From a virus, in the IMG/VR virus record IMGVR_UViG_3300036770_004584, positions 1 through 32,004 of that record: DNA of 32,004 bases, one strand, 5' to 3'. Positions 5,824 through 11,773 of this stretch are shown here, piece by piece (the first letter of the stretch is position 1; the number at the start of each line of letters is the position of its first letter). The translations under genes and the position numbers were made by a program. Below the pieces are notes generated by a model. The model worked only from the letters and a program-made list of their open reading frames with translations, was not told where the DNA came from and did not search any database.

Positions 5824-5850
5824 AGAAACATAGCAAACAAGGAGCGTGAT

Positions 5851-6024
5851 ATGAAAGTTTATATGGTTGCACCCTGGGAACAGTACTACGGATACGATAT
5901 GGCTTGTGCTCGGTTTTTCTCCCGCAAAGAGGATGCTGAAGAGTACTGTGAACGGCGCCGGGAAAAGGACAACTCTTGGGAAGTAGAAGAGTACGACTTA
6001 GACTCGGAATTGGTTTCTAACTAA
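5851..6024 (+). CDS. 57-aa early protein, unknown
   Basis: ATG 5851 follows AAGGAGCGTGAT. The peptide MKVYMVAPWEQYYGYDMACA leads into a helix rich in charge (RKEDAEEYCERRREKDN) and an acidic tail. The beta-strand start, aromatic loop and charged helix echo the preceding 91-aa protein (strand, 'F..R.EA..Y' helix), so the two may be distant paralogues. The TAAGGAG at its stop provides the ribosome binding site for the next gene. Confidence 0.75.
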   Translation: MKVYMVAPWEQYYGYDMACARFFSRKEDAEEYCERRREKDNSWEVEEYDLDSELVSN

Positions 6025-6034
6025 GGAGCGAACG

Positions 6035-6286
6035 ATGACTGTAGAGACTTACAAGAACCTGGGCACCATCCGCAAGGCCACCAAACAGGAAACGGACGGT
6101 GAAGGCGGCTACTTCTATCAGCCCAAGGGCCAAACACGAGAGTTCCACGCCTTGACCGTCAAAGATGCCCGAGAGGGTCTGGTATGGGCTGAAGAAGATC
6201 AGCGCAAGATCCGTGATGCTGTGACGTTCCTGCAGAGCCACGGCTACAAGATCTACCAAGAGATCTCGTGGAAAACCTTCGCATAA
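6035..6286 (+). CDS. 83-aa early protein, unknown
   Basis: ATG 6035 follows CTAAGGAGCGAACG, only 10 bases after the previous stop, so it shares the promoter at 5795. The product is polar and basic (MTVETYKNLGTIRKATKQET, then RKIRDAVTFLQSHGYKIYQE), predicted soluble alpha/beta. No family recognised. Confidence 0.8.
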   Translation: MTVETYKNLGTIRKATKQETDGEGGYFYQPKGQTREFHALTVKDAREGLVWAEEDQRKIRDAVTFLQSHGYKIYQEISWKTFA

Positions 6287-6291
6287 ATTGG

Positions 6292-6320
6292 TTGACAAAT
6301 CCCCACTTTGGCAGCATAAT
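6292..6320 (+). promoter_or_regulatory. sigma-70 early promoter with TTTGG spacer block
   Basis: TTGACA (6292-6297), 17-base spacer, CATAAT (6315-6320); TTTGG at 6307-6311. Confidence 0.85.
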
Positions 6321-6347
6321 AGCACTATAGCAACTTAGGAGCGATAC

Positions 6348-6470
6348 ATGGAAATCTTAATCGGCATAGGGATTGGCATCCTAGCAGTGTTAGCCATACC
6401 CGCATTCTTCGTCATCAAGTGGTTCATCAGCGATCTGATCGGCGCCAAATCAGGCAGGGGATTCCACTGA
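6348..6470 (+). CDS. 40-aa single-span membrane peptide
   Basis: ATG 6348 follows TTAGGAGCGATAC. It encodes MEILIGIGIGILAVLAIPAF then FVIKWFISDLIGAKSGRGFH: one strongly hydrophobic N-terminal helix and a short basic tail. Its TGA overlaps the ATG of the next membrane protein (TGATG at 6468-6472), so the two are coupled and may act together. Confidence 0.7.
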   Translation: MEILIGIGIGILAVLAIPAFFVIKWFISDLIGAKSGRGFH

Positions 6471-6691
6471 TGACTCTGGCAGTGTTGAAATGGCTGGGCA
6501 CGGGCTTCACCGTCTTAGGTGCTCTGCTCACGAGCCTGACTGGATTCGATCCATGGAATGTCTATGCGTTCAACCTGGGCGCGATATTTTGGCTTTGGGC
6601 ATCAATCCGTATGCAGGACGCGGCGCTTATGGCAGTGAACGCTAGCCTGTTGACAATATATGTGATTGGCACTATAATTAGATTACAGTAA
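6470..6691 (+). CDS. 73-aa three-helix membrane protein (DUF6552-like)
   Basis: The start overlaps the previous stop (TGATG). Three hydrophobic segments are visible: residues 8-23 (WLGTGFTVLGALLTSL), 31-45 (YAFNLGAIFWLWASI) and 51-70 (ALMAVNASLLTIYVIGTIIR). The layout with an early TSL, a central FNLGA..W and a final small helix resembles DUF6552-type and semiSWEET/PnuC-like small transporters of phages; this assignment is from memory and tentative. A second promoter lies inside its last codons (6650-6678). Confidence 0.72.
   Translation: MTLAVLKWLGTGFTVLGALLTSLTGFDPWNVYAFNLGAIFWLWASIRMQDAALMAVNASLLTIYVIGTIIRLQ
6650..6678 (+). promoter_or_regulatory. sigma-70 promoter inside a coding region
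   Basis: TTGACA (6650-6655), 17-base spacer, TATAAT (6673-6678): a perfect-consensus promoter wholly inside the 3' end of the preceding gene. It serves the membrane protein at 6710 and probably the three genes after it. Confidence 0.85.
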
Positions 6692-6709
6692 ACAACTAAG
6701 GAGCACATG

Positions 6710-6901
6710 ATGGCAAATCTCGCAGCGGTATTTCTGTTCGGTGGATTCCTGTTGACGTTTGGTGCAGTGGGCGGCATGGAAGCCGTGCCCCTGTGGGATC
6801 CAAACCCTTACTTCTATCATCAGCTGGCGGCCGCGGCCGCAGGACTGTTCTTCATGATGATCGGTGTAGTGATCCTTCCCCAGGAAGACCACTATGAGTG
6901 A
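6710..6901 (+). CDS. 63-aa two-helix membrane protein
   Basis: ATG 6710 has AAGGAG (6698-6703) at the usual 6-base gap; ATG 6707 directly upstream is an alternative. Two membrane helices are clear: MANLAAVFLFGGFLLTFGAV with GG after it, and LAAAAAGLFFMMIGVVILP, joined by an aromatic loop (PLWDPNPYFYHQ). The pattern resembles small conserved membrane proteins of marine T4-like phages. The run of GC-rich Ala codons at 6827-6841 is unusual locally but encodes the second helix. Confidence 0.75.
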   Translation: MANLAAVFLFGGFLLTFGAVGGMEAVPLWDPNPYFYHQLAAAAAGLFFMMIGVVILPQEDHYE

Positions 6902-7115
6902 CATCGAGATCCGGGGCTTCACTGACCTGCAGAAGGACCTAGCTGATCGCATATGGGCTATGGACACCGTGGAAGAGATCAACCATTTCGTCAACCAGCT
7001 GCCCCGGAGCCTGAAGCGAGAAGCCTGGGTAGTGATGCAGATGATCATCATGGTTGAACTGGATCAAGTAGAGGAGGTCACAGAAGATGTCCAACGGTAT
7101 CTTAGCAGCCTTTAG
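6894..7115 (+). CDS. 73-aa helical protein, unknown
   Basis: ATG 6894 overlaps the previous gene by 8 bases and is preceded by AGGAAG. The product is all helical and acidic (MSDIEIRGFTDLQKDLADRI, then MDTVEEINHFVNQLP, MQMIIMVELDQVEEVTEDVQ). It resembles conserved short marine T4-like phage proteins with an 'IWAMDT.EE...F...LP' pattern. Its own 3' end contains GAGGAGG, the ribosome binding site for the next gene. Confidence 0.75.
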   Translation: MSDIEIRGFTDLQKDLADRIWAMDTVEEINHFVNQLPRSLKREAWVVMQMIIMVELDQVEEVTEDVQRYLSSL

Positions 7116-7449
7116 CTGCCTGCTCACAGCAGTGGCGATGAACACCTTGGTCGCCACCCAGGCCCGTGCCTCAGACCTAGGGCAGGCGATATTAGCGGGC
7201 GTGGTCACACACGCCATAGTGGGCGCCATACAGCGCAATAACCAACCTAGCCCTGTGTACATACCGCCCGTGGTCACCCACACAGGAGCTTACCATCCCA
7301 TCATCCTAGCTCCTAATCACGATCCCCGTGTGTATCGTCCGCAGCAGGTCATGCCCACTGTGAGCAGAGATGCCTGTGCCTACAACGGACAGACCGTCTA
7401 TGTCTACGATCACACGGGCAGGGTCGTAGGCTATCAGATCTGCCCGTGA
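7087..7449 (+). CDS. 120-aa exported protein with signal peptide
   Basis: ATG 7087 follows GAGGAGG (7071-7077) and overlaps the previous gene. The N-terminus MSNGILAAFSCLLTAVAMNT followed by LVATQARA-SD is a good Sec signal peptide with a cleavage site after ARA (about residue 28). The mature part begins with a hydrophobic helix (LGQAILAGVVTHAIVGAI) and continues Pro/Tyr-rich (PSPVYIPPVV, PRVYRPQQV), ending with a beta hairpin (YNGQTVYVYDHTGRVVGYQI) and two Cys. It should act in the periplasm or envelope. The stop overlaps the start of a lipoprotein gene. No family recognised. Confidence 0.78.
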   Translation: MSNGILAAFSCLLTAVAMNTLVATQARASDLGQAILAGVVTHAIVGAIQRNNQPSPVYIPPVVTHTGAYHPIILAPNHDPRVYRPQQVMPTVSRDACAYNGQTVYVYDHTGRVVGYQICP

Positions 7450-7682
7450 ACCGCGCTGCCCTAATCGCAGCAGTGATCCTGCTCGCAGGCTGCGATCAAG
7501 TCGCCTACAGGACAGTGGGCCTAGTGCCCGAGCCCGCAGAGCGCAGCCCCGCGATTGAGATCTCCGCAGTGGCGACGGTGACCTTGGCGGGTCCCAGAGA
7601 TAGAGTAGAGAGGATCCTCCATCTCATAGTGGAGAGAGACGCTGAGGTGATGACCTTGGTCGAGATCAAGACTGATCGGTGA
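7446..7682 (+). CDS. 78-aa lipoprotein
   Basis: The start is GTG 7446, overlapping the previous TGA. MNRAALIAAVILLAGCDQ is a typical lipoprotein signal with lipobox LLAGC (Cys16). The mature domain contains a beta strand (PAIEISAVATVTLAG), a charged helix (PRDRVERILHLIVERDA) and a final strand. The overlap of an exported protein and a lipoprotein invites comparison with Rz/Rz1 spanins, but the partner has no Rz-type coiled coil and the lipoprotein is not Pro-rich. An envelope role such as superinfection exclusion is an alternative. Confidence 0.75.
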   Translation: MNRAALIAAVILLAGCDQVAYRTVGLVPEPAERSPAIEISAVATVTLAGPRDRVERILHLIVERDAEVMTLVEIKTDR

Positions 7683-7711
7683 TGGTGGGGTTGGCCGGTT
7701 ATACAGTGTGC

Positions 7712-7729
7712 TAAGTTAGTGCTTACTTA
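7712..7729. repeat. 18-base near-palindrome, copy 2
   Basis: TAAGTTAGTGCTTACTTA; its reverse complement differs from the sequence at 2923-2940 by a single base. It lies just after the last gene of the early bank. Confidence 0.6.
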
Positions 7730-7788
7730 CTAGCCTTAATGGTCAAAAATCACCACCCAGAAAAGAAAAGTACTCCACCTAAATTTTT

Positions 7789-7813
7789 TGCAGGGCAATT
7801 TTTTTACCCTGCA
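7789..7813. terminator. hairpin at the early/late junction
   Basis: TGCAGGG (7789-7795) pairs with CCCTGCA (7807-7813); the loop contains a T-run (ATTTTTTTA). The T-run is inside the loop rather than after the stem, so this is a weak terminator candidate; it may also be a control element before the late genes. Confidence 0.4.
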
Positions 7814-7824
7814 GGTGCCTTTTG

Positions 7825-7832
7825 GGTAAATA
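7825..7832 (+). promoter_or_regulatory. T4-like late promoter octamer GGTAAATA
   Basis: GGTAAATA ends 4 bases before ATG 7837. It opens the block of plus-strand late-type genes. Confidence 0.6.
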
Positions 7833-7836
7833 CCTG

Positions 7837-8430
7837 ATGATAGACAACGATCCCGAACTCACAGCGTTCTATGCGCCAAAATGGACAGACCCCGAATACA
7901 TACAGGGCAAGCGAGAAACTTTTGAACTAGTTGATCAGTATCTCACAGAGCCACCTCAGCGTATCCTAGACATTGGCTGCGGCTACGCACATGTCAGTGG
8001 ATTTTTCCAGAAAAAGTATGGCACTGAGCTGTGGCTGTTAGACGGTGATCGCAGCCTAAACACTGATCAGCACACACGCAAAGCCAAGTACGGTCCCGTA
8101 GACGATTTCCAGTTTTACGCACCTGTCCAGCAGCTACGGGAGCACTGGGATTCACAGCAGATGCAGTACACATTCGTAGATGCCAGTGCGCCACAGATCG
8201 ATCCTCTAGTAAAGTTTGATCTAATCTACAGTTGGATCAGCTGTGGCTTCCATTATCCAGTCACTGTATATCGGGATCTAATCGTCAGACACAGCGATGA
8301 ACGCACAGTGGTAATCATGGACTTCCGTAGGAAAACGCTCAGCGAACAACAGCAGCATTTCACTGTCTTAGACACACTGAGAGGCTCATTAGACAGCAAA
8401 AAGATCACTCTGCACATCCGGTTTAACTAG
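7837..8430 (+). CDS. class I SAM-dependent methyltransferase
   Basis: Motif I is clear: RILDIGCGYAHVSGFFQ near residue 40, followed by the acidic end of strand 2 (LWLLDGDRS). DLIYSWISCGFHYPV occupies the motif IV/post-motif IV position. The length, 197 aa, suits a compact methyltransferase; the substrate is not visible from sequence. I chose ATG 7837 over the in-frame TTG 7822, because the latter would begin upstream of GGTAAATA. There is no ribosome binding site, consistent with a leaderless start. Its stop abuts the stop of the convergent gene at 8431. Confidence 0.8.
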   Translation: MIDNDPELTAFYAPKWTDPEYIQGKRETFELVDQYLTEPPQRILDIGCGYAHVSGFFQKKYGTELWLLDGDRSLNTDQHTRKAKYGPVDDFQFYAPVQQLREHWDSQQMQYTFVDASAPQIDPLVKFDLIYSWISCGFHYPVTVYRDLIVRHSDERTVVIMDFRRKTLSEQQQHFTVLDTLRGSLDSKKITLHIRFN

Positions 8431-8661
8431 TTAATCTTCTACGATCTGCCAACGGACCTGCGGTAATATCCAGCTCAGCGCGAAGTGTGTATATGCACGA
8501 TCGTCAGTGAATGTCACTGTGAGTTTATAGTAAGTGACTTCTGTGGTGTAGTCAAACCCATAAAGGTCTTGCCATCGCTGTAGCTCACGATTTAACACAG
8601 AGCAAGAGTACAGTGCTGCCTGTCCTCCTGCGCCACTGGGCAGTTTGAACTCAACATGCAT
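8431..8661 (-). CDS. 76-aa conserved phage protein, unknown
   Basis: A minus-strand gene among plus-strand ones. The product starts MHVEFKLPSGAGGQAALYSC and has a helix (VLNRELQRWQDLYGFDY), then beta strands (YYKLTVTFTDDRAYTHFALSW). The 'helix then YTHFALSW' pattern resembles a conserved unknown of marine T4-like phages. The start lies 6 bases after a CGTAAATA octamer on the same strand. It converges exactly end to end with the methyltransferase gene. Confidence 0.75.
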   Translation of the reverse strand: MHVEFKLPSGAGGQAALYSCSVLNRELQRWQDLYGFDYTTEVTYYKLTVTFTDDRAYTHFALSWILPQVRWQIVED

Positions 8662-8667
8662 ACACAG

Positions 8668-8675
8668 TATTTACG
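8668..8675 (-). promoter_or_regulatory. T4-like late promoter octamer CGTAAATA (minus)
   Basis: CGTAAATA on the minus strand ends 6 bases before ATG 8661. Confidence 0.55.
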
Positions 8676-8804
8676 CCTCTGCCGGAGATCCTGCACCGGG
8701 TCATAGACTTCGGGGCCACGAGAAAAAACCGCTGTGCCCCTTTTGCTAGCGCTGTCGCTGCGCTCTAAAAAAATTTTGCGCTTCGCGAAAAAAATTTGCG
8801 CTCC
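8676..8804. other. intergenic region with short GCG-rich repeats
   Basis: I find no gene here. It holds three related short segments, CTGTCGCTGCGCTCTAAAA, TTTTGCGCTTCGCGAAAA and ATTTGCGCTCCGCTAAA, each a GC-rich core between A/T runs. GCGCTTCGC can form a tight hairpin. It may serve as a bidirectional terminator or spacer between divergent late promoters at 8668 (minus) and 8805 (plus). Confidence 0.45.
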
Positions 8805-8812
8805 GCTAAATA
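8805..8812 (+). promoter_or_regulatory. T4-like late promoter octamer GCTAAATA
   Basis: GCTAAATA ends 8 bases before ATG 8821. Confidence 0.55.
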
Positions 8813-8820
8813 CCTAGGCA

Positions 8821-9453
8821 ATGCCCCGATTAGATCCCACAGATCCCGGTCCACCAACACCAAAATCCCAGACACTGCTGTCGCTGGCCACATACATGCG
8901 CTGCTCTCAGTCTGTGGTCATGGATCCGTTCACGTTCATGCCTTACTCACAGGCACGATGGGGTTGGGATACCAGAGGCAGCGGCCTGTTCTATCGTAGC
9001 TGCGGTGACTGGGATCGAGGTCTCAGCCGTGTGCCCGTCACAGCATGGAATGAGATCTGCTACTGCGACTATAAGATCTACAGGGAGACCTTGGAGATCC
9101 CCCAGCAGCGGCAGTGCCTAGATCGCTGGCTCTGCGTAGACACCGGGTTAAAATGGCTGCACATCAGCATAGACGATCTCGCAGTGGATCCAATGCAGGC
9201 CGTGGAGTCTCTACAGCAGTTGCCCGGCCGGTCAGCGCTGATCATAGAAGTGTTCAATCGCAGTCACAGAGATTTCCGCGAGGAGGAACTAGACAGACTG
9301 CGCAGCTGCCTGATCACGGATCGTGTATGGGCCTTGGACTGCCATAGAAGCCCTTTGGTCAGCACCGGCGACGATCAGGCCTGGCTACAGGATCTCCGAA
9401 GTCCCACTGCGCCTCGGGTCTGGTACACTAGATACACACGAAGGCTTAAATAG
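8821..9453 (+). CDS. 210-aa protein, unknown
   Basis: The frame starts at the ATG after GCTAAATA and ends at the TAG inside the next promoter (CTTAAATAG). The product is rich in Arg, Trp, Cys and Asp, with a Pro-rich N-terminus (DPTDPGPPTPKS). LKWLHISIDDLAVDP and SALIIEVFNRSHRDF look like strands and helices of an alpha/beta domain. No catalytic signature is recognised. It is densely packed with GATC and CTAG like its neighbours. It is probably late-expressed because of its promoter. Confidence 0.72.
   Translation: MPRLDPTDPGPPTPKSQTLLSLATYMRCSQSVVMDPFTFMPYSQARWGWDTRGSGLFYRSCGDWDRGLSRVPVTAWNEICYCDYKIYRETLEIPQQRQCLDRWLCVDTGLKWLHISIDDLAVDPMQAVESLQQLPGRSALIIEVFNRSHRDFREEELDRLRSCLITDRVWALDCHRSPLVSTGDDQAWLQDLRSPTAPRVWYTRYTRRLK
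9445..9452 (+). promoter_or_regulatory. T4-like late promoter octamer CTTAAATA
   Basis: CTTAAATA overlaps the preceding stop codon and ends 5 bases before ATG 9458. Confidence 0.5.
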
Positions 9454-9457
9454 CAGT

Positions 9458-9646
9458 ATGAAAACAATCCCTGTCAGTGTCACAGTCTATGCAGATCCGG
9501 AATGCCGTAACTGGCTCGCTGTGAGAGGCTGCAGGATCTCGCCAACCAAGCTGGGTGAACTAGAGATCGAGTTCACCTCCGTGACAGCGATCACTGAATT
9601 CCTGCTGAAATTTCCGCAGCACGTATGCACACAGTCTACTACCTAG
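9458..9646 (+). CDS. 62-aa protein, unknown
   Basis: ATG 9458 follows CTTAAATA by 5 bases; the frame is open upstream but overlaps the previous gene. The product is a small beta-rich protein (MKTIPVSVTVYADPECRNWL, GELEIEFTSVTAITEFLLKF) with a conserved-looking beta-alpha layout. It overlaps the next gene by 22 bases. No family recognised. Confidence 0.65.
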   Translation: MKTIPVSVTVYADPECRNWLAVRGCRISPTKLGELEIEFTSVTAITEFLLKFPQHVCTQSTT

Positions 9647-9885
9647 TACACTCTGATCAACAGCGGAGGCTGCGCTACTATCACAGCCAAGCGGGCGCAC
9701 GTATCGCACAGCGCCAGCGCAATCACCGCCTAGGCTTCACGGAACGTGTCTGCAGGCTAGTCATAGATGACAGAGAATACGAGCAGTGTCTCATGCCAGA
9801 TCAATCTCTGAGATTGGCCACATGGAGCATAGAAGAAGACTGCGTCGATTCCCCCGATCTCCTGCAGGATTCTGACGGTCAGTGA
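9625..9885 (+). CDS. 86-aa protein, unknown
   Basis: ATG 9625 lies within the end of the preceding gene; there is no clear ribosome binding site, so translation is probably coupled. The product is strongly basic in its first half (SDQQRRLRYYHSQAGARIAQ, RQRNHRLGF) and acidic at the end (SIEEDCVDSPDLLQDSD). It resembles a small nucleic-acid-binding protein but no family is recognised. The next 110 bases hold no gene that I can support. Confidence 0.6.
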   Translation: MHTVYYLVHSDQQRRLRYYHSQAGARIAQRQRNHRLGFTERVCRLVIDDREYEQCLMPDQSLRLATWSIEEDCVDSPDLLQDSDGQ

Positions 9886-9995
9886 TATATACTATTATCG
9901 CAGCCAGTTGTAGCCATCGCTAGCAAATGTCATTCCAGTGCAGCGGCACTACATAACAAAGAGAACGATCGGATCCTGGCTGCGATCCTATCTCG

Positions 9996-10583
9996 ATGAC
10001 AGTTCCTGCGTACATAATCTGCGATACCCACACAGCCCAGGGCCTAGAAACCCTGAGAGAAACGGAATCACTGCTGGCTCAATTCAACTACAGCTATCAG
10101 CGTTGGCCGCAGACCCAGGGCAGATCTGTCACGGCAGAAACATGGCAGAGCCTAGGCATACGGCGCTTGGATCAGGGCAAATGGGTCAACAGGCCCGGAG
10201 CCTGGGGCTGCTTTATCAGCCATTATCGCCTTTGGCAGCTCAGCCGTGACAGCGGAAAGCCGATGTTGATATTGGAACATGATGCTCTGGCACAGGCGCC
10301 GTGGCCTGAAGATCTAGATCTAGATCAGTGTGTATGGAAACTGTGGCGGCCCGTGCCCGTGAAATTCAAACCCACGGTGGGCTATTGGAACAGAGGAGCC
10401 TGGGCCTACACGCTGACCGCCAAGCAGGCAGACAGCCTCATACGGTTCACGGAGCAGCAGGGCGCCCTAGCTCTGGACAAGCAGATCGGCTCTCACGATG
10501 TGCATTGGCAGCACTACGATCGAGATCTGTTCTTGCATAATCCAAAGAAACGTCAGAGTACGACCAGCGGCAGATCTCGATAA
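9996..10583 (+). CDS. GT25-family glycosyltransferase
   Basis: The core motifs of glycosyltransferase family 25 (LPS/collagen-type galactosyltransferases) are present: RPGAWGCFISHYRLWQLS, then GKPMLILEHDA (the usual LEDDA acidic cluster, here LEHDA), then the YTLTAKQADSLI segment, and DKQIGSHDV. Length 195 aa is short but normal for phage GT25 proteins. It would transfer a hexose to a lipooligosaccharide, glycoprotein or other acceptor. The family is found in marine T4-like phages. The first D of the usual E-D-D-A is His, so metal binding may differ. Another long frame on the same strand (9938-10249) is a shadow. Confidence 0.82.
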   Translation: MTVPAYIICDTHTAQGLETLRETESLLAQFNYSYQRWPQTQGRSVTAETWQSLGIRRLDQGKWVNRPGAWGCFISHYRLWQLSRDSGKPMLILEHDALAQAPWPEDLDLDQCVWKLWRPVPVKFKPTVGYWNRGAWAYTLTAKQADSLIRFTEQQGALALDKQIGSHDVHWQHYDRDLFLHNPKKRQSTTSGRSR

Positions 10584-10586
10584 ATA
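10579..10586 (+). promoter_or_regulatory. T4-like late promoter octamer GATAAATA
   Basis: GATAAATA overlaps the previous stop and ends 5 bases before ATG 10592. Confidence 0.6.
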
Positions 10587-10591
10587 TTTTT

Positions 10592-11020
10592 ATGACAGTT
10601 CAACTTCAGTTCTTTGATCACCTGAGCGAACACAGTCAGCGCACAGGCTTTTCTCCGCCCGGTCTATTACTGATCTACCTCTCTGAACTATTGGCAGAGC
10701 GCCTAGAACGGGTAGACATCATACCAGAGCCCAGTTTCGCAGAACGTTATCTGCAACTGTACTCCTGCCACAGATTACAAGATTTCAAGGACTACGCAGA
10801 CAGCACACTGTTTTTCGTCAGCCTCTTGCCTGAATACGGTCGTCGCAAGGGTCTGGACATGGATTACTACGCCACACTGGGCATATCAGTCTATTACACC
10901 TTGGCTGACCTCAGCCACGATTCTCGTTATACGCAGCTGGGCAATTGGTTTTATCATCTGCAGAAATTCCTTAATTCTGCGCTGCATCCAAGGCGAGATC
11001 TAAACCTCTTAGATTTCTAA
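10592..11020 (+). CDS. 142-aa helical protein of a proteobacterial/phage unknown family
   Basis: The product is all helical: LLLIYLSELLAERLERVD, then AERYLQLYSCHRLQDFKDYA, DSTLFFVSLLPEYGRRKG, and DYYATLGISVYYTLADLS. The order 'ERYL.LY ... DFADSTLFF..LLPE ... YY..LG...Y..LA' recalls a family of uncharacterised proteins found in proteobacteria and in phages; I know no function for it. Its ATG follows GATAAATA by 5 bases, giving a near-leaderless message. Confidence 0.72.
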   Translation: MTVQLQFFDHLSEHSQRTGFSPPGLLLIYLSELLAERLERVDIIPEPSFAERYLQLYSCHRLQDFKDYADSTLFFVSLLPEYGRRKGLDMDYYATLGISVYYTLADLSHDSRYTQLGNWFYHLQKFLNSALHPRRDLNLLDF

Positions 11021-11064
11021 GCCAGATCTACACTACCTGCGATCAGTATCTACTAACTAGCTGT

Positions 11065-11415
11065 ATGACCTTTGAACAAATCTTATGGGCCACCGCAGCC
11101 TGGGCGATTTTTACTGCTGTGGTCTATCAACACAGCGGTTGGCGTGCCATACGAGACTGCTACAGCATGTGGTTCCGCAGAGATTACTGGACCAATTACA
11201 ATATCGTAGAAGCAGCTTCTTGGATAGCCAAAGCAGTGATCATCGTGCCCGGATTGATATTCGGCGTCCAAATATGGTGGCTGTATATCATAGCTCTAAT
11301 GACCAGCATGACCCTGATCTGGGCATCGAACCGCAAGCTCTTGCCCACATTGGTTGGCTTTAACACTCTTTGGATTTGGTTGGCCTGTATGGTGTTAGCA
11401 CAGCATTTTGTATAA
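11065..11415 (+). CDS. 116-aa four-helix membrane protein
   Basis: Four hydrophobic segments are visible: about residues 6-21 (ILWATAAWAIFTAVVY), 49-69 (ASWIAKAVIIVPGLIFGVQI), 70-84 (WWLYIIALMTSMTLI) and 92-113 (LVGFNTLWIWLACMVLAQ). It is rich in Trp. There is no signal peptide and no recognised family. It sits in the inner membrane by prediction, directly upstream of a TATAAATA-driven gene and one gene before another membrane protein (Bax inhibitor-1 type). Confidence 0.72.
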   Translation: MTFEQILWATAAWAIFTAVVYQHSGWRAIRDCYSMWFRRDYWTNYNIVEAASWIAKAVIIVPGLIFGVQIWWLYIIALMTSMTLIWASNRKLLPTLVGFNTLWIWLACMVLAQHFV

Positions 11416-11418
11416 ATA
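11411..11418 (+). promoter_or_regulatory. T4-like late promoter octamer TATAAATA
   Basis: An exact T4 late-promoter consensus TATAAATA, overlapping the preceding stop, ends 5 bases before ATG 11424. Confidence 0.72.
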
Positions 11419-11423
11419 CATTT

Positions 11424-11633
11424 ATGACACAGCAATATCTACTACCGATGGCGAGGAATCTCAAAACCGGTCAGACCGTTAAGACACAGGATCTAACTGG
11501 TTCTAGATTGACCCTTCAGCAGCGCACGATAGCAGAAGCGCTGAGCAATCAATTAGCTGACAAAATGTCAGCGAGAACTGGTGATCCCTGGGTTGGGTTC
11601 ACACAGCAGTATACACCAACTACAAGACGCTAG
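11424..11633 (+). CDS. 69-aa basic protein, unknown
   Basis: ATG 11424 follows TATAAATA by 5 bases. The product is basic and polar: MTQQYLLPMARNLKTGQTVK, LQQRTIAEALSNQLADKMSA, and an Arg-rich end (TPTTRR). The small basic character and late promoter suggest a virion or assembly-related protein, but no family is recognised. Confidence 0.68.
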   Translation: MTQQYLLPMARNLKTGQTVKTQDLTGSRLTLQQRTIAEALSNQLADKMSARTGDPWVGFTQQYTPTTRR

Positions 11634-11712
11634 AATCTTTTAATAGATTTAACAGGGTAGCTATGGCTATCAAAGTCCAAAGCAGCCACAGCAGTTTAGG
11701 ATTCTTCATATA

Positions 11713-11741
11713 TTGACCTATTTCCTTAATTCCTATATAAT
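11713..11741 (+). promoter_or_regulatory. sigma-70 type promoter before the BI-1 gene
   Basis: TTGACC (11713-11718), 17-base spacer, consensus TATAAT (11736-11741). It stands directly upstream of a late-type octamer, so the next gene could be expressed in both phases. Confidence 0.7.
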
Positions 11742-11746
11742 TAGCT

Positions 11747-11754
11747 GCTAAATA
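11747..11754 (+). promoter_or_regulatory. T4-like late promoter octamer GCTAAATA
   Basis: GCTAAATA lies 6 bases after the TATAAT of the sigma-70 promoter; unlike most others here it is followed by a true leader with AGGAGG. Confidence 0.5.
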
Positions 11755-11773
11755 CCCCTAGGAGGATACAGAA

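Noticed and set aside
6827-6841. GC palindromic run resembling a rare-cutter site cluster
   Set aside because: It is simply a series of Ala codons within the second helix of the 63-aa membrane protein.
7087-7682. Rz/Rz1-type spanin pair
   Set aside because: The overlap geometry is suggestive, but the first protein has a cleavable signal and no coiled coil, and the lipoprotein is not Pro-rich.
9938-10249. 103-codon plus-strand frame overlapping the GT25 gene
   Set aside because: Out of frame with GT25 motifs, no ribosome binding site, and the product has no sensible composition.
11663-11716. 17-codon frame MAIKVQSSHSSLGFFIY before the BI-1 gene
   Set aside because: No good ribosome binding site and its end runs into the sigma-70 promoter; too short to claim without conservation.
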